Part shown: piece after piece, positions 56,246 to 64,000 of the stretch
Position numbering within the stretch: position 1 is the stretch's first letter
Layout: every line of letters begins with the position of its first letter
NCBI RefSeq assembly: GCF_013403875.1
Contig: NZ_JACBNX010000014.1
Span: 1-64,000 of the forward strand
Direction: 5' to 3'
DNA length: 64,000 nucleotides
Origin: Burkholderia guangdongensis
GTDB taxonomy: Bacteria > Pseudomonadota > Gammaproteobacteria > Burkholderiales > Burkholderiaceae
Program-made: the position numbers and the translations under genes
Notes under the pieces: model-generated
The model's input: the letters and a program-made list of their open reading frames with translations, nothing else
Database searches by the model: none
Told to the model about the DNA's origin: nothing

Positions 56246-57129
56246 CACTTTTCCTTGCCGAAGAGGCCCGCCGGGCGGATCAGCAGCACGATCGCCATGA
56301 TCACGAACACGACCGTCGCCGACGCCTCCGGATAGAACACGCGCGTGAAACCCTCGATCACGCCGAGCATCAGGCCGGTGACGATCGAGCCGAGGATCGA
56401 GCCCATCCCGCCGATTACGACCACCGCGAACACGGTGATGATCATCGGCTGGCCCATCAGCGGCGACACCTGGATCACCGGCGCGGCGAGCACGCCGGCG
56501 AACGCGGCGAGCGCGACGCCGAAGCCGTAGGTGAGCGTGATCATCATCGGCACGTTCACCCCGAACGCCTCGACGAGCTTCGGGTTCTCGGTGCCGGCGC
56601 GCAGATACGCGCCGAGGCGCGTCTTCTCGATCACGAACCACGTCACGAGACACACCGCGAGCGACGCGACGACGACCCACGCACGATAGTTCGGCAGGAA
56701 CATGAAGCCGAGATTGGTCGCGCCGTCGAGCTGCGACGGCACGTCGTACGGCTGCCCCGACGAGCCGTAGACCGAACGGAACACGCCCTCGATCACGAGC
56801 GTCACGCCGAACGTCAGCAGCAGCCCGTACAGGTGATCGAGCTTGTACAGCCAGCGCAGCATCGAGCGCTCGATCAGCACGCCGAACACGCCGACGACGA
56901 GCGGCGCGAGCACGAGCATCGCCCAGTACGGCAGCCCGAAATACGCGAGCCCCATCCACGCGAGCATCGCGCCGAGCATGAACAGCGCGCCGTGCGCGAA
57001 GTTGATCACGTTGAGCAGCCCGAAGATCACCGCGAGCCCGAGGCTCAGGATCGCGTAGAACGAGCCGTTGACGAGCCCGAGCAACAGCTGGCTCAACATC
57101 GCCTGCAACGGAATGCCGAAGATTTCCAT
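56245..57129 (-). CDS. livH: branched-chain amino-acid ABC transporter permease (LivH)
   Basis: This 294-residue permease starts MEIFGIPLQAMLSQLLLGLVNGSFYAILSLGLAVIFGLLNVINFAHGALFMLGAM, the LivH hallmark, and has TRLGAYLRAGTENPKLVEAFGVNV as the ATPase-contact loop and GMGSILGSIVTGLMLGVIEGF near the end. It lies 136 bases after the binding-protein gene and is coupled to livM. Confidence 0.95.
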   Translation of the reverse strand: MEIFGIPLQAMLSQLLLGLVNGSFYAILSLGLAVIFGLLNVINFAHGALFMLGAMLAWMGLAYFGLPYWAMLVLAPLVVGVFGVLIERSMLRWLYKLDHLYGLLLTFGVTLVIEGVFRSVYGSSGQPYDVPSQLDGATNLGFMFLPNYRAWVVVASLAVCLVTWFVIEKTRLGAYLRAGTENPKLVEAFGVNVPMMITLTYGFGVALAAFAGVLAAPVIQVSPLMGQPMIITVFAVVVIGGMGSILGSIVTGLMLGVIEGFTRVFYPEASATVVFVIMAIVLLIRPAGLFGKEK

Positions 57130-57265
57130 CGATTACGCCGTCAGTAAAAAACGTTGCGTGCACAACCGGCATGCGGGATTGCCGCGCCGTGTGCCTGCCT
57201 GCCCGCCTGCACGGTGCGGCGCGCGCCGAAAGCGTGCTCCGAAAGCGCGCGCCGTCACCCCGCCG

Positions 57266-58465
57266 TCACTTCCACAGCGCGCAGCGCGTCTCCTGCTTCG
57301 TCGTGAACGCCTGCTCGCCCGGGATCGTCTGGAGCACCTTGAAGTAATCCCACGGCACCTTCGATTCCGACGGCTTCTTCACCTCCATCAGATACATGTT
57401 GTGGACCATCGTGCCATCCGCGCGGATGTAGCCCTTCGAATACATGTCGTCGATCTTCGTCTTCTTCAGCTGCGCCATCACCTTGTCCGAATCGGTCGTG
57501 CCGGCCGCCTGCACCGCCTTCAGATACGTCGTCACCGCCGAATAGTCGGCCGCCTGCAGGTCAGACGGCATCTTCTTCATCTTGTCGAAGTAGCGCTGCG
57601 CCCACTTGCGCGACGCGTCGTTCTGATCCCAGTACCAGCTCGACGTCAGCACGAGGCCCTGCGTCGTCTCGAGCCCGAGGCTGTGCACGTCGGTGATGAA
57701 CATCAGCAACGCCGCGAGCTTCATCGTCTTCGTGATCCCGAATTCCTTCGCGGCCTTGATCGCGTTGATCGTGTCGCCGCCCGCATTCGCGAGGCCGAGG
57801 ATCTGCGCCTTCGATGCTTGCGCCTGCAACAGGAACGACGAGAAGTCCGACGCGGACAGCGGATGCCGCACCTCGCCGAGCACCTGGCCGCCGTTCGCCT
57901 TCACGACGTCCGCGGTGTTCTTCTCGAGCGACTTGCCGAACGCGTAGTCGGCGGTCAGGAAGAACCACGTCTTGCCGCCCTGCTTCAGCACCGCGAGGCC
58001 CGTGCCGCGCGCGAGCGCGACCGTGTCGTACGCGTAGTGGACCGTGTACGGCGTGCACTGCTCGTTCGTCAGCGCGTCGCTGCCGGCGCCGATGTTGATG
58101 TACACGCGCTTCTTCTCGGCCGCGACCTGGTTCATCGACAGCGCGGTGGCCGAGTTCGTGCCGCCGACCAGCAGGTCGAGGCCATTGCGGTCGATCCATT
58201 CGCGCGCCTTCGATGCGGCGATGTCGGCCTTGTTCTGGTGATCCGCGTACATGATGTCGATCGGTTTGCCGAGCACCTTGCCGCCGAAGTCCGCGACCGC
58301 CATCCTGATCGCCTCGAGGCCGCCCTGGCCGTCGGCGTCTGCGTAAAGCCCTGACATGTCGGTGATGAACCCGATCTTCACGGAGTCCGCGGCATGCGCG
58401 GCGCCGGCGGTAAACGCGGCGGCCGCGATCGCGAGACAGGCATGCGCGAGGGTCTTCATTTTCAT
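57266..58465 (-). CDS. branched-chain amino-acid-type ABC transporter substrate-binding protein
   Basis: This 399-residue periplasmic protein has a signal peptide (MKMKTLAHACLAIAAAAFTA, cleaved after GAAHA) and the type-1 binding fold: VKIGFITDMSGLYADADGQGG, DIMYADHQNKADIAASKARE, LLVGGTNSATALSMNQVAAEK and LTADYAFGKSLEKNTADVVKANGG. The ...YSAVTTYLKAVQAAGTTDSDKVMAQL and CALWK ending recall binding proteins for aromatic or short acids more than leucine. AGGAGAGACGTC precedes the start. It lies between livF and livH of the second LIV operon. Confidence 0.92.
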   Translation of the reverse strand: MKMKTLAHACLAIAAAAFTAGAAHAADSVKIGFITDMSGLYADADGQGGLEAIRMAVADFGGKVLGKPIDIMYADHQNKADIAASKAREWIDRNGLDLLVGGTNSATALSMNQVAAEKKRVYINIGAGSDALTNEQCTPYTVHYAYDTVALARGTGLAVLKQGGKTWFFLTADYAFGKSLEKNTADVVKANGGQVLGEVRHPLSASDFSSFLLQAQASKAQILGLANAGGDTINAIKAAKEFGITKTMKLAALLMFITDVHSLGLETTQGLVLTSSWYWDQNDASRKWAQRYFDKMKKMPSDLQAADYSAVTTYLKAVQAAGTTDSDKVMAQLKKTKIDDMYSKGYIRADGTMVHNMYLMEVKKPSESKVPWDYFKVLQTIPGEQAFTTKQETRCALWK

Positions 58466-58546
58466 TGACGTCTCTCCTGGTTCACTGCGTTGTGGTTATC
58501 GACGGGGGCCGCCACGGCTGAGCGGCCGGGTGAAAGGTGAAACGGA

Positions 58547-59302
58547 TCAGACGCCCAGCAGGTCGTGCAGCACCGGCATCTTGCCTTCGAGCTCGGCCGC
58601 GCCGAAATGCTCGACGATGCGGCCGTGCTCCATCACGTAGAACCGGTCCGCGAGCGGCGCGGCGAAGCGGAAGTTCTGCTCGACCATCACGATCGTGTAG
58701 CCGCGTGCCTTCAGCGTGACGATCATCCTCGCGAGCGTCTGCACGATCACCGGCGCGAGACCCTCGGAGATCTCGTCGAGCAGCAGCAGGTTCGCGCCGG
58801 TCCGCAGGATCCGCGCGACCGCGAGCATCTGCTGCTCGCCGCCGGAGAGCCGCGTGCCCTGGCTCTGCCGGCGCGACTGCAGGTTCGGAAACAGTTCGTA
58901 GATCTCGCCGATCGACATCGCGTGCTCGCGCGGGCCGATCAGCGGCGGCAGCAGCAGGTTCTCCTCGCACGACAGGCTCGAGAAGATCCCGCGCTCTTCC
59001 GGGCAGTAGCCGACGCCGTAATGCGCGATCTTGTGCGTCGGCAGGCCGATCGTCTCGCGCTCGCCGATCCTGATCGAGCCGCTGCGCCGGCCGGTGAGGC
59101 CCATGATCGCGCGCAGCGTCGTCGTGCGGCCCGCGCCGTTGCGGCCGAGCAGCGTGACGACCTCGCCGCGGTGCACGGTCAGGTCAACGCCGTGAAGAAT
59201 GTGGGATTCCCCGTACCAGGCCTCGAGGCCCGTGATCGCCAGTGCCGGCGCACCGCTCTCGACGCCGCTCAATTCGCGCTCCTCCCGTTCGCTGCGATTC
59301 AT
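58547..59302 (-). CDS. livF: branched-chain amino-acid ABC transporter ATPase (LivF) with altered Walker A
   Basis: This 251-residue ABC protein has the LivF organisation: LHGVDLTVHRGEVVTLLGRN, then the P-loop written GRNGAGRTTT, CPEERGIFSSLSCEENLLLPP, signature LSGGEQQMLAVARILR and Walker B NLLLLDEISEGLAPVIVQTL. The invariant P-loop lysine is Arg here, read directly from the CGC codon, and the Walker B neighbour is EIS rather than EPS. The 4-base overlap with livG (ATGA) shows coupling, so the gene is expressed; it may depend on LivG for hydrolysis or tolerate Arg. Confidence 0.93.
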   Translation of the reverse strand: MNRSEREERELSGVESGAPALAITGLEAWYGESHILHGVDLTVHRGEVVTLLGRNGAGRTTTLRAIMGLTGRRSGSIRIGERETIGLPTHKIAHYGVGYCPEERGIFSSLSCEENLLLPPLIGPREHAMSIGEIYELFPNLQSRRQSQGTRLSGGEQQMLAVARILRTGANLLLLDEISEGLAPVIVQTLARMIVTLKARGYTIVMVEQNFRFAAPLADRFYVMEHGRIVEHFGAAELEGKMPVLHDLLGV

Positions 59303-60078
59303 GCGTGCGCCCCCGCGAGCGCCGCGTCGGCACTGCCCATGTACGCCTCGACGACGAGCGGGTTCTTCGATACCTCCGCATACGAACCTTCGGCGAGCAC
59401 CTCGCCGCGCTGCAGGACGGTGATCGTGTCGGAGATGCCCGCGATCACGTTCATGTTGTGCTCGACCATCAGGATCGTGCGGCCGCTCGCGACCTTCTTG
59501 ATCAGCGCGGTCACGCGGTCGACGTCCTCGTGCCCCATCCCCTGCGTCGGCTCGTCGAGCAGCATCAGCTCGGGCTCCATCGCGAGCGTCGTCGCGATCT
59601 CGAGCGCGCGCTTGCGGCCGTACGCGAGCTCGACGGTCGGCACGTGCGCGAAATCGGTCAGGCCGACCTGCGTGAGCAGATCCATCGCGCGATCGTCGAG
59701 CTTGTTCAGCGTCCGCTCGCTGCGCCAGAAATGGAACCCGGTGCCGAGCGAGCGCTGCAGCCCGATGCGCACGTTCTGCAGCGCGGTGAGATGCGGGAAC
59801 ACCGCGGAGATCTGGAACGAGCGGATGATGCCGCGGCGCGCGATCTGCGCGGGGCGCTCGCTCGTGATGTCGATGCCGTTGAAGACGATCTGGCCGGCGG
59901 TCGGCGTCAGGAATTTGGTCAGCAGATTGAAGCAGGTCGTCTTGCCCGCGCCGTTCGGGCCGATCAGCGCGTGGATCGAGCCGCGCCGCACGCGCAGGTT
60001 CACGCCGTTCACCGCGGTGAAGCCCTTGAATTCCTTCGTCAGACCGCGTGTTTCGAGAATCGTGTCGCCGAGAATCAT
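59299..60078 (-). CDS. livG: branched-chain amino-acid ABC transporter ATPase (LivG)
   Basis: This 259-residue ABC protein has Walker [41 protein letters not shown], signature LAYGRKRALEIATTLAMEPE, Walker B LMLLDEPTQGMGHEDVDR and LMVEHNMNVIAGISDTITVL. The signature is LAYGRKR rather than LSGGQ, common in LivG. AAGGGAACATG-type context gives the start at 60078; an in-frame upstream extension is unconserved. First gene of the second LIV operon. Confidence 0.95.
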   Translation of the reverse strand: MILGDTILETRGLTKEFKGFTAVNGVNLRVRRGSIHALIGPNGAGKTTCFNLLTKFLTPTAGQIVFNGIDITSERPAQIARRGIIRSFQISAVFPHLTALQNVRIGLQRSLGTGFHFWRSERTLNKLDDRAMDLLTQVGLTDFAHVPTVELAYGRKRALEIATTLAMEPELMLLDEPTQGMGHEDVDRVTALIKKVASGRTILMVEHNMNVIAGISDTITVLQRGEVLAEGSYAEVSKNPLVVEAYMGSADAALAGAHA

Positions 60079-60507
60079 GTTCCCTTCCGTACGAAGTCGG
60101 GCGAAGCACTCGGAGCACTCGCGAGAAATGGCCGCGAATGTGCCAGCGGATGTCTGGGCTGCCCCGGGCTCGGTGTTGCACATCGGGGGTGGTCTCCCGC
60201 GCCGATGCGTCCCCACACTGCATACCATTGTCGCGCCGTTGGTGCAGTGCAATCATCGGGATTTGCACTTATAGGGCCTGCCGCAATATCGGTAATCGCG
60301 GCAATCGGATCGGAACAGGCTTTTGAAATATTTTTACGCGGCATTGCGACGCGTATCGCACCCGCGCGCGGCGGGCGTCCGGTCGCGCGCGCGTCACCGA
60401 TCCATTTCAATAACGCGCGGTATCACGACAAAAAGCGGATCGGAATCCGGGCTATGTCCCGCGTTAATATTTTTTAAAAAGAAATAATCATGTGCCGGCG
60501 GTTCGCG
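60079..60507. other. upstream region of the second LIV operon
   Basis: This region must hold the livG promoter. A possible minus-strand pair is TTACCG and TATAAG with a 16-base gap, with a dyad just downstream (60247-60268). The part near 60460-60490 is AT-rich, next to the end of the GMC oxidoreductase gene. No gene seen. Confidence 0.4.
60247..60268. promoter_or_regulatory. candidate operator dyad upstream of livG
   Basis: GTGCAA and TTGCAC form a perfect 6-bp inverted repeat with 10 bases between. It starts at the putative -10 (CTTATA on the plus strand, 60268-60273) and lies about 170 bases before the livG start. Spacing of one helical turn suits a dimeric repressor. Confidence 0.35.
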
Positions 60508-62217
60508 CTAAATCGGCACCGCGACGTCGGCCCGCACGGCCCCCGATTCGCGCGCCGCGCGCCGGTCCGCGCGGATCATGTCGCTCGCGCGCTCCGCGAT
60601 CATCAGCGTCGGCGAATTCGTGTTGCCCGACGTGATTGTCGGCATCACCGATGCATCGACGACGCGCAGCCCCGCGATGCCGCGCACGCGCAGCCGGCTG
60701 TCGACGACCGCGTCCGGATCGTCGTCGCGCCCCATCCGGCAGGTGCCGACCGGATGGAAGATCGTCGTGCCGACCGCGCCCGCCGCTTCGACGAGCTCCG
60801 CTTCGCTGCGATAGCGCGGGCCGGGCAGGATTTCCTCGGGCCGATAGCGCGCGAGCGCGGGCGCGGCCGCGATCCGGCGCGTGAGCCGCAGCGCGTTCGC
60901 AGCGACGCGGCGATCGTGCTCGGTCGACAGATAGTTCGGCGCGATCGCGGGCGCGCTACCCGGATCGGCGCTCGTCACATGGATGCTGCCGCGCGACGTC
61001 GGCCGCAGATGGCAGACCGACGCGGTAAACGCATTGAAGCGATGCAGCGGCTCGCCGAAGCGGTCGAGCGACAGCGGCTGCACGTGATATTCGAGATCGG
61101 GGCGCGCGAGCGCCGGATCGCCGGAGCGCCGGACCGCCGGATCGGAATTCGCGAACGCGCCGAGCTGCGACGGCGCCATCGACATCGGCCCGCGCCGGAA
61201 CAGCGCATATTCGGCGCCAATCGCGAGCTTGCCCCACCAATGCGCGGCGAGCGTGTTCAGCGTGCGCACGCCGTCGACGCGAAACGCCATCCGCAGTTGC
61301 AGGTGGTCCTGAAGATTCTCGCCGACGCCGCGCAGATCGTGCACGACGTCGATGCCGAGCGCGGCGAGCCGCCGGCCGTCGCCGATACCGGACAGCTCGA
61401 GCAGCTGCGGCGAATTGACCGCGCCGGATGCGAGCAGCACCTCGGCGCGCGCCCGCGCGATGTGCACCGCATTGTGCGCCGAGTCGCCGAGCCGATACTC
61501 GACGCCGGTCGCGCGCCGCCCTTCGACAATCACGCGGCGCGTGTGCGCGCCGGTGACGACCGCGAGATTCGGCCGCGACAGCGCGGGCCGCAGGAACGCC
61601 TTCGACGCGTTCCAGCGCACGCCGCGCTTCTGGTTGACCTCGAAGTAGCCGACGCCGCTGTTGTCGCCGCGATTGAAGTCGTCGGTCGATGCGATGCCGT
61701 TCTCCTGCGCGGCGCGCGCGAACGCGTCGAGGATCTCCCAGCTCAGCCGCTGCTTCTCGACGCGCCAGTAGCCGCCGGCGCCGTGCGCTTCGCTTTCGCC
61801 CGCGTGATGGTCCTCGCTGCGCCGGAAGATCGGCAGCACGCTGTTCCACGACCAGCCGGCGTCGCCGGTCGCCTGCGCCCAGCCGTCATAGTCCTCGCGC
61901 TGGCCGCGCATGTAGATCATTCCGTTGATCGACGACGAGCCGCCGAGCACGCGCCCGCGCGGATACGACAGCGCGCGGCCGTTCAGCGCCGCTTCGGGCT
62001 GCGTCTTGTACAGCCAGTCGGTGCGCGGATTGCCGATGCAATACAGATAGCCGACCGGAATATGAATCCAGTGATAGTCGTCCTGGCCGCCGGCTTCGAG
62101 CAGCAGCACGCGCACGTCCGGATCTTCGCTCAGACGGTTCGCGAGCACGCAGCCCGCGGTGCCCGCGCCGACGATCACGTAATCGAATTCGCCCTCGGGC
62201 GCCCGTTCAGTTTTCAC
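60508..62217 (-). CDS. GMC-family FAD oxidoreductase (choline/alcohol dehydrogenase type)
   Basis: This 569-residue flavoprotein has the N-terminal dinucleotide fold DYVIVGAGTAGCVLANRLSED, the GMC signatures YPRGRVLGGSSSINGMIYMRG and LASGAVNSPQLLELSGIG, and the C-terminal catalytic part with FHPVGTCRMG and VDASVMPTITSGNTNSPTLMIAERASD. The His and Asn of these C-terminal motifs are the usual catalytic pair. It oxidises an alcohol; no betaine aldehyde dehydrogenase is near, so choline is not implied. Start is GTG at 62217, after CAGGAGACGACG. A hairpin element shared with atpG lies directly upstream (62234-62271). Divergent LysR regulator. Confidence 0.92.
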   Translation of the reverse strand: MKTERAPEGEFDYVIVGAGTAGCVLANRLSEDPDVRVLLLEAGGQDDYHWIHIPVGYLYCIGNPRTDWLYKTQPEAALNGRALSYPRGRVLGGSSSINGMIYMRGQREDYDGWAQATGDAGWSWNSVLPIFRRSEDHHAGESEAHGAGGYWRVEKQRLSWEILDAFARAAQENGIASTDDFNRGDNSGVGYFEVNQKRGVRWNASKAFLRPALSRPNLAVVTGAHTRRVIVEGRRATGVEYRLGDSAHNAVHIARARAEVLLASGAVNSPQLLELSGIGDGRRLAALGIDVVHDLRGVGENLQDHLQLRMAFRVDGVRTLNTLAAHWWGKLAIGAEYALFRRGPMSMAPSQLGAFANSDPAVRRSGDPALARPDLEYHVQPLSLDRFGEPLHRFNAFTASVCHLRPTSRGSIHVTSADPGSAPAIAPNYLSTEHDRRVAANALRLTRRIAAAPALARYRPEEILPGPRYRSEAELVEAAGAVGTTIFHPVGTCRMGRDDDPDAVVDSRLRVRGIAGLRVVDASVMPTITSGNTNSPTLMIAERASDMIRADRRAARESGAVRADVAVPI

Positions 62218-62233
62218 CGTCGTCTCCTGTCGA

Positions 62234-62271
62234 CCAGAGTTGGCGCTTTAGCGCTTACTCTGGTCCCATGC
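62234..62271 (-). promoter_or_regulatory. repeated 5'-UTR hairpin element, copy 2 (upstream of the GMC oxidoreductase)
   Basis: On the minus strand GCATGGGACC leads into an outer stem CCAGAGT/ACTCTGG around the same AGCGCTAAAGCGC core as copy 1. The hairpin ends 16 bases before the GTG start, directly before CAGGAG. The outer stem differs from copy 1 (CCGAGT/ACTCGG) by changes that keep pairing. Confidence 0.65.
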
Positions 62272-62472
62272 TTCGCGGTCGACCGGCGCGCGCGTCGGCG
62301 CCCGTTCCGGTCCCACACCAAACCGCCAAGTCGTGCGCCCGATCGTCACCGAGCGTCCGTTGTTTTCAGCATAGTGCCGTGCTTTCGGACAAGCGTACCC
62401 GCTGCGTGAACGCCGATCCAATGAGTTATGCTGAACCGCGTTATAAGCAACACTCATATCTTATACGTCCAC

Positions 62473-63372
62473 ATGGATCTGACCCTGCTCCGCGCGTTCG
62501 CGACCGTCGCCCGCGAAGGCAACCTGACGCGCGCCGCCGCGCAGCTCCATCTGACGCAGCCGGCTGTCAGCCTGCGAATCAAGCATCTGCAGGAGGCGCT
62601 CGGCGTCGCGCTGTTCGCGCGCACGTCACGCGGGCTCGCGCTGACGCGCGACGGCCAGACGCTGCTGCCGCACGCGGAGCGCGCGCTCGCGGCCGCGGCG
62701 GACGTCGAGCGCGCAGCCGCCGCGCTGCGCCACGAGGTGCGCGGGCGGCTGCGGATCGGCACGATCCTCGATCCCGGCTTCCTGCGCCTCGGTGGCTTTC
62801 TGCGCGCGCTCGTCGAGACCCATCCGCAGATCGGAACCGCGCTGCGCCACGGGATGTCGGGCTGGGTGCTCGACCAGGTGCGCGCGGGCACGCTGGACGC
62901 CGGCTACTACATCGGCCGGCCGGGCGACGACGATCCGCGCGACGGTGCGCTGTTCCACACGGTCACGCTCACCCGCTTCGAATACCGCGTGCTCGCGCCG
63001 GCCGGCTGGCAGGCACGCGTGCAGCGTGCGCAGGACTGGCGCGCGCTCGCCGCGCTGCCGTGGATCTGGACGCCGCGCGAATCCGCGCACCACCGGCTGC
63101 TGTCGCGCCGCTTCGCCGACGCGCACGCGCAGCCGGTGAAGGTCGCCGAGGTCGACCAGGAGCAGTCGATGCTCGATCTCGTCAAATCGGGAATCGGGCT
63201 GTCGCTCGCGCGCGATTCGACCGCGCTCGCGGAGGCGCACGCGCATGCGCTGACGATCGTCGAGCGGGTGACGGTGCCGACCGAGCTCACGTTCGTGACG
63301 CTCGCCGAGCGGCGCGACGAGCCGGCGATCGCGGCCGCGCTGCGGCTGATCGGCGAGCAGTGGCGCGCCTGA
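62473..63372 (+). CDS. LysR family transcriptional regulator
   Basis: This 299-residue regulator has the N-terminal winged helix MDLTLLRAFATVAREGNLTRAAAQLHLTQPAVSLRIKHLQEALGVALFARTSRGLALTRDG and a C-terminal co-inducer domain starting GRLRIGTILDPGFLRLGG. The start at 62473 is the conserved MDLTLLRAF; an upstream frame start at 62428 lies in the likely promoter. It is divergent from the GMC oxidoreductase gene (255 bases between starts), the usual layout for a regulator of that gene. The intergenic DNA has AT-rich repeats (TTATGC, TTATAAGC, CTTATA) near its promoter. Confidence 0.94.
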   Translation: MDLTLLRAFATVAREGNLTRAAAQLHLTQPAVSLRIKHLQEALGVALFARTSRGLALTRDGQTLLPHAERALAAAADVERAAAALRHEVRGRLRIGTILDPGFLRLGGFLRALVETHPQIGTALRHGMSGWVLDQVRAGTLDAGYYIGRPGDDDPRDGALFHTVTLTRFEYRVLAPAGWQARVQRAQDWRALAALPWIWTPRESAHHRLLSRRFADAHAQPVKVAEVDQEQSMLDLVKSGIGLSLARDSTALAEAHAHALTIVERVTVPTELTFVTLAERRDEPAIAAALRLIGEQWRA

Positions 63373-63527
63373 CGGTGTGCTTCACGATGTGCTTCACGGC
63401 GCGCATCACGGTGCGCGGCGATATGAGCGTCGCTGATGGTCCCGCGACATTCTGCGTCACGTCGTCGTCGCGGCGTTTTTGTTAGATTGAGCGTTTGCCG
63501 TTCCATCCGACCGACCCAGGAGACCGC

Positions 63528-64000
63528 ATGGCCCGCAACATCGAAATCAAGGCCCGCGCCCGCGCGTTCGACCAGCTCCGCGCCCGCGCGGCGGCGCTCG
63601 CGACCGACGCGCCGCTGATCTACCGCCAGCAGGACTTCTTCTACGACGTGCCGCGCGGCCGGCTGAAGCTGCGCCAGTTCGACGACGGCACGCCGGCCGA
63701 GCTGATCTTCTACCAGCGCGACGACCGCGACGGCCCGAAGGCGTCGTACTACACGCGCAGCCCGGTCACGAACCCGGACGCGATGCATTCGCTGCTCGCG
63801 ACCGCGCTGACGACGCGCGGGATCGTGACGAAGGAGCGGCACGTCTATCTGGCGGGCCGCACGCGGATTCACCTCGACCGCGTCGACGGCCTCGGCGACT
63901 TCATCGAGCTCGAGGTCGTGCTCGCGCCGGACGACGACGAAGCGGCCGGCGAAGCCGAAGCGCACGACCTGTTCGCGAAGCTCGGCGTGCCGCACGACGA
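63528..64000 (+). CDS. CYTH-domain protein, class IV adenylate cyclase-like (partial)
   Basis: The first 157 residues are visible; the gene continues past the window edge. It begins MARNIEIKARARAFDQLRAR with the EIKAR motif of the CYTH (CyaB/thiamine-triphosphatase) superfamily. Further typical stretches are YRQQDFFYDVPRGRLKLRQF, PAELIFYQRDDRDGPKASYYTRS and GLGDFIELEVVL, whose charged residues line the tunnel that binds triphosphates. CAGGAGACCGC precedes the start. The substrate (ATP, thiamine triphosphate, polyphosphate) is not decided by the sequence. Confidence 0.9.
   Translation, partial: MARNIEIKARARAFDQLRARAAALATDAPLIYRQQDFFYDVPRGRLKLRQFDDGTPAELIFYQRDDRDGPKASYYTRSPVTNPDAMHSLLATALTTRGIVTKERHVYLAGRTRIHLDRVDGLGDFIELEVVLAPDDDEAAGEAEAHDLFAKLGVPHD

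Overview
The window is high-GC DNA from a Burkholderia-type beta-proteobacterium, most likely the main chromosome near the replication origin. The evidence is the gene string mnmG-rsmG-parA-parB-(permease)-atpIBEFHAGDC with nearby parS sites, hemE and priA, together with GC-rich codon use, several branched-chain amino-acid (LIV) transporters and a type VI secretion (T6SS) VgrG module. The species cannot be fixed from sequence alone.

Layout. 1-11.9 kb is catabolic and regulatory: an aldehyde dehydrogenase cut by the window edge with a clear sigma-54 promoter, a membrane protein with repeated helices, a GyrI-like protein, a PadR regulator beside a large palindrome, an aminotransferase/amino-acid-binding-protein/FAD-oxidase operon, and a TetR regulator divergent from an AidB-like acyl-CoA dehydrogenase and an acyl-CoA synthetase. 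12-16 kb is a patchy accessory stretch: an orphan VapB antitoxin overlapping a lipoprotein gene, hypothetical proteins, decayed coding fragments, an AT-rich membrane protein and a 42-bp tandem repeat array. 16.1-21.5 kb holds a LIV binding protein and trifunctional PutA with its likely operator. 21.7-29 kb is a T6SS island on the minus strand: VgrG, a multidomain cell-wall-directed effector, a tightly linked exported immunity candidate, a broken PAAR gene, a second exported small protein and an intact PAAR gene.

29.2-36.4 kb holds priA, an intergenic region with DnaA boxes, hemE, a periplasmic cyclohexadienyl dehydratase, a probable structured RNA with its own terminator, and an acyl-CoA ligase. 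36.5-44.1 kb is the complete ATP synthase operon with terminator and promoter. 44.3-50 kb carries an ion permease, parB, parA, rsmG and mnmG, with one parS inside mnmG and a paired palindromic parS beside it. 50-60.1 kb contains two full LIV transporters, one with fused permease and ATPase. 60.5-64 kb holds a GMC oxidoreductase, a divergent LysR regulator and the start of a CYTH protein.

The most interesting signals are: (i) a hairpin repeated at the same place just upstream of the ribosome binding sites of atpG and the GMC oxidoreductase gene, with a conserved core and covarying outer stem; (ii) the T6SS effector whose AT-rich C-terminal module and adjacent exported immunity candidate look like a swapped toxin pair; (iii) the structured plus-strand transcript candidate after pheC; (iv) a VapB whose toxin appears to have been replaced. 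No rRNA, tRNA, insertion sequence or CRISPR array was seen.
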